Below, piece after piece: positions 56,843 to 64,000 of a DNA stretch of 64,000 bases. The translations under genes were made by a program, and so were the position numbers. Under the pieces are notes generated by a model. The model was given only the letters and a program-made list of their open reading frames with translations. It ran no database searches and was not told the origin of the DNA. The stretch is from Rhizophagus clarus (lineage: Eukaryota > Glomeromycota > Glomeromycetes > Glomerales > Glomeraceae), in assembly GCA_015698045.1 (NCBI GenBank), contig BLAL01000036.1:1-64000 (forward strand), in the 5' to 3' direction. Numbering within the stretch: the stretch's first letter is position 1; each line of letters begins with the position of its first letter.

Positions 56843-59386
56843 TCACCATCCGCTTCCGAATGACATCCCATCTTGTTGTAACTCAAGTTGCATCGGCAGA
56901 TGTTGTGCAGATTGATGAGAAATAGAGGTCATGTTCGTCGTGTAATTTAAAAAATCTAGATTATCTAAAAAATAAAATAAAAAATAAAAATAAATAAACA
57001 AACAAATAAAATTAATTAATATTGAGAATTACATTACTGAACAAAATATAATATTCAAAGATGAAATACCTTCGGATTTAATCATCATATTTTCGTCTTG
57101 CAGGTGATGCTGAGAATTAAAATCAAATCTCATACCCTGTTGTACCAACATTCCGGCTACAGTATCGTTTGATGACGCCGGTACTATTGACCCAGGTTGT
57201 TGTCTATTGTCAATGTTAAGTTTATTTTCGTTTCCTTGTTCTTGTTTTAAAAGAACATTCGGGTCGGCTCTTTCAACATCTGAAACATTCAATCTCATCA
57301 TATCAGTCATCATTGTCATCGGATTTATAATTTCATATGTATCAAATTCCGTGGTCATTGGGGGAGCAGATGAGGGTTGTTGAAATCCTTGAAATTCCGA
57401 AGTTGCAACAGCATCAAATTCTGTAGTAGTGGGAGGGGCAGAAGAAGGTTGTGTTCCATAAATATCTTGTGATTGTTGTCCCATAATCATAATTGAAGCA
57501 TCTTCTAAATTATGTAATAAAGGTTGTGTCATACTACGCTGTACTAATCCAACGGTCTGAAATTGCCATTCTTCTGTATTTTCAGGAAATGGAATATTAC
57601 TACCATTGAAACCCGATGGCGGTCGTCCATTACCGAGTCCACTTGGCATCATCCTGGGACTACCTGGAATACTAACGCTTCCATAAGGGCTATAACGTCT
57701 AGTATGTATTGGTGGACTTGATATATGTAAGTTGGCAATACTTCTTTGTAATGAAACTCCGGACGGGGACGTTGGGGATGACATAATCTGAGAAAATTGA
57801 CCATTATTGTTATTGTTATTATTATTATTACCATTATTTTTCTGTTGTTGATTATGATTTTTCATTGCTTTAACGAATTCTACTTCTTCTTGTAATCTTT
57901 GCATTAATACCGCCTTTTTTCCTGTTGCAGGTTTTCCGCGTTGTCTTAACATTTCTTTAAGTTCACTGACTGTAATATCTTCAAAATCAACTTTTTCAAG
58001 TTCTTCATCTAATTTACGTTGGTACTCTTCAGGAGACATGGAAGGACTATTATGATTATGTTTTGGATTTCGTTGAATTTGAATAGGTAGAGCATTGGGT
58101 CTACGGAAAGAAGAAGAAAGAGGAAAGTTAAGCGGAAATGATTGTGCTGGTTGTAAAGGAATTGAACCCGGTAATTGCGCGGATGGAAAAGGAGCAGTAG
58201 GTGCAGAGAGAGAACGTTTGCGCATATGTCCACGACGAGGTGCATTGTTTTGTATTTTAACATTAGATTTTTCAGGTGGAAATGTTGGTGTGTTGGGAGT
58301 AGATAAAGATGATAAATCCATAATAGGAACAGTACCAGTTCCCGATACTGAAGTATTTGTTTTAGCTTGTGATTGGGATAAAGACATAGCATTCTGAGCG
58401 GCTGCAGTTAATTGAATATTTGGCATACTTCTTTGTGTTCTTTTATCCAATTTTACTTTAAACCTAGCTTGTAATTCATTGAACCTTTGAGCATGATTAA
58501 TTGGACTAGCACTAGAAGTTCTCGATAAATGTGGTCGATTATTTTGTGAATTTGGACTCGTATTTCCAGAAACATTTTGTGAATTATGACTATTGACATC
58601 CCCATCATTTTCATTATTATTTTGATTATTATTTGCATCATCGATTTGTAATCCATTAGGATTTAACGTTTGCTGTTTCGTGTTTTGAATGGAAGAAAAT
58701 TGAACTTGTTGTTCAAAGTTCATTGCAGAGGTCATTGGTGATTGTTGTGATGTAGCAATTATAACCTTGCGATGCTGTTGCGCTTTTGCTAATGCATGAA
58801 TATTATCAGCGGATAAGCTTCGACGACGAATATTTAAATAATTTGGAATAATAGTTTTCTGTAAAGGACCTGCTCTTAAATGATCAGGATCATTATTTTG
58901 AGACTCCGAATTTTGTTGAGTCTCGGAATCAGAAAGGGAGTTGGATAATGATGCATGGATTTGTTCTTGTTGTTGACTCATATGTTGAAGAGTTTGTTGA
59001 TCAGTAGTTTGAGCAAGCCAAGGAGTATCAACAAAATTTTGAGGAATCAAACCATTAACAAAAACATTATCACCACCAAACCCTGTGCCGTTTACAAGTC
59101 CATTTATTTCATCGCTTCCGTATATCCAATCGGAAGGAAGAGAACTTCCAAGAATTGCATTATTTTCAAAAGCCTGAAAAGGAAAATTATTATTATCAGT
59201 CATATGAATACGTTGAATAAGATTGGAAGGATTTAATTGATCTTGGATCTCTTCTAATTGATCTTGATTATATTGCTGTTGTTGCTGTTCCTCTAGAAAA
59301 TTTTGAAATTGATCCTCAGCTGAAGGTGGAGGATGAAAAGCTTGAGTGAGCAAAACATTCGAAGATTGATTCCTCTGAGCATACAT
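56843..59386 (-). CDS. SAP-domain, Ser/Gln/Asn-rich nuclear-type protein
   Basis: Two exons (59386-57070 and 56964-56843) close in phase to 812 residues, ending LQQDGMSFGSGW; without splicing, the frame would run to a spurious end within the intron. The N-terminal 460 residues are low-complexity, with polyQ near 34. Two basic Ser sites (NIRRRSLSADNIH near 195, MRKRSLSAP near 390) resemble basophilic kinase targets. A SAP domain lies at about 465-500 (FEDITVSELKEMLRQRGKPA, then TGKKAVLMQRL). A polyAsn run follows near 530 and a repeated QPSSAPP.TTEFD motif lies near 650-680. SAP domains bind AT-rich DNA and chromatin, so a transcription or chromatin role is plausible, but the exact protein is not recognised. 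Confidence 0.85.
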
Positions 59387-61390
59387 GATTAATTTATACG
59401 TAAATGTGGTAAGGAAAGTATAAGGTCGAAAAATATAACTGGTCTAAAATTTATAAATAATATAAATTTTTTTTTTTTTTTTAAAAAAAAAAAAGAAATT
59501 CTTGTAAAAGTATTTAAATTAAAAAGTTCTACTTTATCAAGGGAAAAAAAAAAATTTTTTTTTTTTGTTATTTATTTTTATTTTCCAATAAAGAAATATA
59601 CAAATAAAAAGGTTTAAAATATACCAACCTTAAGTAGGATTTGTTTAACCAAAAAAAAATTTTTTTTTTTTTTTTTCTTTAGACCTTTAGGCAGTGGCAA
59701 AAAAGCTAAAAATTTGTTTTTTAAAAAAAAAGAAAATAAAATAAAATAAAAATTTTAATATCCTAGTTCTGCTTTATTTACTTTAGTCAAGGAAGAATAA
59801 AATTTTTTATAAGGAACCGATAAGCAAGATTGCCTAAAAAAGTTATTGTACAGTTAGTTATTTACCTTGAAAAGACGTTAAAATGATATTAAGGCTAGTT
59901 ATAAGTAAACAGAGGTCACAAGCCTAAAAAAAGAAAGTTAAAGAGAGACGATGTTTATGTTCGTCGAACTTTTTTTTCTTTTCGCAAGGACAAGGTTAAG
60001 GACAAGGTCAAGTAAATAAATTCCAACTGCTTTAAAAGATTCAAGGTCCACAAAAACGCATAAAAAGATACTAAATAAAAGAAGGTTCTGTCCTTTTTAA
60101 AGGGACTTTCGGAAATTTTAAAGAAAGTAAATGTACGAATACACGCACTATGAAAGAACGGAAGGGAGATAAGGGAAAAGAAAAAAGTTTGTAAGGGAAA
60201 ACCTGCGTGCGTTGGTAAAGGGGAGCGATTTTCCAAAACTGTTTCTTTTATTATGGTTGTCAATTGTACTCAATTTGAAACTCTAGCAGACTAGTACAAC
60301 TGAAGCTTCCAGCCGAAGATGGCCGTCGTCAGCCAAGACAGCGGGCTGGATACCTTGCATTTACCTCAAATGGAATTAGAGTAACAAGAAGTTCTGTGAA
60401 CTACATCAGCCTAAATATAAACTGCATTATAAATAATGTGTGACTATACAAAAAGGAAAGTTATAAAGTTTAAAACGTTACTCTCCGACTTTAATATGCA
60501 GCATTATTTTTGCCACGTTGCATCAATCATCAGATCATTATATGCATCCGAAGAACTTCAAGGGGTCGTTCATTAGGATCGTAAATCATTAATTTAAAAA
60601 ATCTATAATTTTTTTTCTCAATATAAATTATAATTTCATTTGGATCATTTATCGTTGGCCCCATTTACACTTTGAAAATCGACTTTTCCTAATTCATGTT
60701 CCTTTCATTACCATATATTACAAAAGTATTACAAATAAATTTTTTATCCGATGATCACAAGTCGATCATTTTTATTTATTTTTTTTTTTTTTTTTTTTTT
60801 TTATAAAATTACCAAAATATTTTTTTTTAAAAAATATTTTAATAGACAACAATGGAACTTGTGTTCTGGTTCACAAATATTACTGAAATTTTCTAATAAT
60901 TAATGCCAGTAAAAAAAAAAAAAAAATATTCAATTATTTATTAATTATTACATCTTTTCGTCCATTTTTTTTTTTTTTTTTAGTAACAAAATATAATTAA
61001 CTTATAATAAGATTGTGTTGATTCTAAAGGTACAATATTTTAATTAAAAAAAAACAAACCTTTATATATATCCCAAATATCCGAAATAGCGAAATTCCAC
61101 AAGGATGAAAGGATTGCATGTCCGAATTTTTTACACAGGGATAGTATCGCTGCATATGATTATTGCATAAAATTGGAATATCATGTGTTTTGTAAAAAAT
61201 AATTTAACATTAGTAATAAATATTTATTGCTGCGGAAGATCATTGTCAAAGTGGCTAAGCTAGTATCGTTGTGTCATCTGTCAAAACTCAAAAAAAAAAA
61301 AAACATTTTCGCCTTTAAAGATTGTTTGTGCGTCAACAACATCTAAATTTTCACGAAAAAGTTTCAGTTTTAAAAATCTAAATATAAAAA
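59387..61390. promoter_or_regulatory. 2-kb divergent intergenic region between SAP and EDC4-like genes
   Basis: It must carry both promoters. It contains long poly-T and poly-A tracts, a pyrimidine/purine-skewed stretch near 59940-60250, a small GC-richer island at 60290-60400 and a possible short MITE at 60558-60665. No protein gene is supported. Confidence 0.5.
60300..60365. other. GC-richer island with hairpin potential
   Basis: The block contains CCAGCC and, about 30 bp further on, GGCTGG, with further GGC/GCC pairs between, in an otherwise AT-rich setting. It could be a structured leader or small RNA; no known RNA family is recognised. Confidence 0.25.
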
Positions 61391-64000
61391 ATGGACCCTT
61401 CGGCAACGCTGTTGAGTCTTCTTCACAAAAATTCAACTTCTCCTCCTGAAACGAGTATGACTGGACAAAGAAGTCCAACTACACCATCATACCCTTCTTC
61501 TCAACCAACCCCTCCTCCAATTCAAAGTTCCCCTAACCCTATGCCAATTTATAATTATCCTCAGCATTTTAATACTCAGCCATTAGCTTATAACCAAACG
61601 ATTTTTCCACCAGCTACTGTGCCACCACCTCCGCCACCCCCACCCCCACCCTTGCAGCTGTCTTCACAGTCACAGCAAATGTCACAAAATTCTAATCCTA
61701 TAGCTTCTTTGCTTGAAACTCTTAATACAAGTTCCTCACAGACAACGTCAATAGGTGTTAGTGGAACACCTCAGCCTCAATCGGTTTTAAATCCATTTAG
61801 TGGTGAAAATGAAGCAACAGCTTCTACTGGACCTGGAGATCCTACTTTATTTAATATTGATAAAGCTTCTACGGAATCTATTAAACGAGCATTATTTGGT
61901 CGTAATTCTCCTGTAACAAGTTTTGATATAAGGTATCGTGCTTATTTTATTATTAATTTAGATTTCAATCATATTATAATGTTTCTAATTACTTAAATTT
62001 TCAATTCAATTAATCGTGATTTCTCAGTCAACAGGAGAACGAAAATCAATATCTAACGGATATTTCATTGCCTCAGAATGAAAATCTACCAGTGGAAGAA
62101 ATAACTTATCCGGAAGAGACATCCGAAATTGAAGCTCCTGTGGAAGAGATAGATTACAACAATAATTCTACTTTAGAATCGATAAGACCCACTTCTTCAT
62201 CACCATCAACAAAGCAACCACTCTCAACAACAAATAAATCTATGTTTACTTATACCAATCCTTTTGATCTTTTAAAGAAATCTCCACCTTTATCTCCTTC
62301 ACAATCATTAACTACTACTCAGTTGAGTTCACAATCTACTTTAACACCACAGAAAGAAGTTTCGGTGGTTCATAAAGACACTGGAGTTTTTTCACGACCT
62401 CAGCAACAGAAAGAACCATTTCTTTCTGAATTGGCCGCATGGAATGTACGTGCAAATTTATCACCCAAGGCACATTCAAGGTACTATATTTATCCCTTTT
62501 TTTGAAAAAATTTTATCTCTATTAAATAGTTTTTTACATTTCAATAGTATTCCAGATGGTGTTAAGCTTCCGCGAGGAACTATTCTTTATAATACAGGCA
62601 AAAAAAATGAAATCGTATTATCCAGTAAAGAGTTACAACTTATCACTATAACACTCGTTCCAAGTGAATTAGAATATCGTGCAGGAAAATCAATTGCCGT
62701 TAATGCGTTTTATATATGTTATGCTGTGAAAGGTCATTTTTTATGTCCCTTAAAATGTTATTATGAGTTCAAGAACTTAACTAGTATGTTTTTTTGTATA
62801 ATTTTGAACAGGCGGAAAGATACGAGTGATTAGTACTTCATATGGTAGCAAAACATTACTGCGAAGTCACGACAAGTTTATTCTTGATATGTGCATTCAG
62901 GATGTGCTTTTTGATGATGATAATAAAACGCAACTACTACTTGTAGTTGGCAGTGATAGTAAAATTACAGTTTGGGAATTATCTGAGCCACCGTCAGAGC
63001 GAGCAGCCGAAATCCCGTATGAAGAATTTCATATGTTGTCATTATAGTTTAATATTTTATATAATTTTAATTGAAAAAATTTATTTAGGTTCAAAATTTT
63101 ACTTGAAATTAATTCCAAGGAATCAATTGACGAATCAAAGTCCCCACGATATCATCGTGCTGTGTGGCATCCAGTAAACCGTAATATTTTTGCAGTAGCT
63201 ACAGATACTAATGACGTGCTGGTTGTTGATATCAACAAAATTTTGGAGAGCACCAAAGAAATGAGTTTTAAAGAATCTGAAATATCAGAGAAGATCTTGA
63301 AGTTTCAAATGCATGATAAGGTCCGTCTTTTTTATTTTTGGCAATTTAAAAGATCATTTCCATATCAAATTTGATGTGGGATACGTCGTTATTGATACGT
63401 ATGATCTTTTAACATAGCCCATCAATGACTTGGCTTTCTCCCCCGATGGAACGATTTTGGCTACGGCAAGTGATGACAGTGTCGCGTTTTGGGCACTTAA
63501 TTTTGAAAATGATGTCGGTATCAATCCAGTCCATAGAATAGTTCTCGACGGACAACAGGTATCTTCAGTATTGTTTATTGATGAAGAATATATGTCTTCA
63601 GGCCAATCTTTATTATCTAAATCCCGCTATATGATATTGGGGACCGAACGAAATACGATTCTTCATTTATATGATGTTGAATCATCCGAATATATACAAT
63701 CTATTAATTTTTTACCACCGCCAGAACGTCGATCTTCTTTAAATAAAACATATCGGAAAGAGGAGGCAATGTTTAATTGTGTTAGTTATGATCAAGAAAC
63801 TAGCACCTTATTAATAGCTAATAGCGCAAGAATTTCAATAATTGCTCTGCATTTACATTTACCACATAAGAAATCTGAACAGCTTGACCTTTACAATCAA
63901 AACGAACATGAATCGGTGGGTTCTGTTGATGATTCGACAGGCCCAAATGTCACTCAATTTGATTATATGATCGAATTTCCAGTCAACCAATTGATCGGAA
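61391..64000 (+). CDS. EDC4: EDC4/Ge-1-like WD40 mRNA-decapping scaffold (N-terminal part)
   Basis: Exons 61391-61932, 62028-62480, 62548-62732, 62812-63016, 63089-63320 and 63418 to the window edge join in phase. The first about 320 residues are Pro/Ser/Gln-rich and disordered (polyproline near 80, PFDLLKKSPPLSPS near 290). A seven-bladed WD40-like region begins about residue 340 with SKELQLITITLVPSELEY, AVNAFYICYAVKGGKIRVIS and VGSDSKITVWELSEPP. It continues through HRAVWHPVNRNIFAVATDTN, then INDLAFSPDGTILATASDDS. This order matches the N-terminal half of EDC4 (Ge-1/Hedls), which scaffolds DCP1-DCP2 in P-bodies. The C-terminal coiled-coil half is outside the window. Confidence 0.8.

Noticed and set aside
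58009-58397. Overlapping open frames on both strands inside the SAP-domain gene
   Set aside because: They are shadows of a long low-complexity coding exon whose own frame is open for over 2.3 kb.
60558-60665. Possible short MITE with GGGGTCG and CGTTGGCCCC ends
   Set aside because: The inverted similarity is limited to a few words with gaps; not enough to call an element.
1-64000. tRNA or rRNA genes
   Set aside because: I found no cloverleaf-like sequence with the conserved internal promoter boxes and no rRNA-like block by eye; a covariance-model scan would be needed to exclude diverged ones.

Overview
The window looks like a repeat-rich piece of a nuclear genome from an arbuscular mycorrhizal fungus of the Rhizophagus type (Glomeromycotina). 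The base composition is very AT-rich. Host genes have many short GT-AG introns. The repeat content (Polinton-like elements with a type B DNA polymerase, a Plavaka/CACTA-type transposon, a DUF7869-type transposon, a LINE ORF1, a Crinkler header module) fits that group. The assignment is inference from sequence character and recalled families; no database was consulted.

Left and middle part (1 to about 50 kb): mostly mobile elements and their debris. A partial Polinton-like element (copy A, 1-7487, running off the left edge) lies in opposite orientation to a complete-length but decayed relative (copy B, 33585-46543, about 13 kb, terminal inverted repeats of about 780 bp, 5-bp target duplication GGTCT). 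Both carry a retroviral-type integrase, a coiled-coil protein, a Gag-like zinc-knuckle protein, a retropepsin-like protease and small Cys/His-rich proteins; copy B also shows the type B DNA polymerase. No reverse transcriptase is seen. An accessory slot differs between copies: Cys-rich proteins in A, a Crinkler-type header in B. Between them lie an apparently intact 2.6-kb DNA transposon (10612-13222), a 6.9-kb Plavaka-like element (13812-20670) with a decayed transposase and an intact six-exon partner gene, a gene for a Glomeromycota-like membrane protein (22904-23989), an ORF1-only LINE copy (about 27.0-29.05 kb), a 360-bp near-perfect palindrome, several MITE-like inverted-repeat elements and long AT-rich tandem arrays.

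Right part (51.6 to 64 kb): a compact host-gene block. It holds a C2-domain protein, PEX16 (peroxisome biogenesis), a CIA30/NDUFAF1-type complex I assembly factor in head-to-head arrangement with PEX16 across 214 bp, a Ser/Gln/Asn-rich SAP-domain protein, and the N-terminal part of an EDC4/Ge-1-like WD40 decapping scaffold that runs off the right edge. Gene models in this block were built by matching splice sites and reading phase; all phases close.

The most interesting signals are the unusual gene set of the Polinton-like family (polymerase plus integrase plus Gag-like and aspartic protease modules), its variable accessory slot that has held a Crinkler header, and the contrast in the Plavaka-like element between a transposase broken by TGA codons that all fit CGA to TGA change and a fully open neighbour gene.
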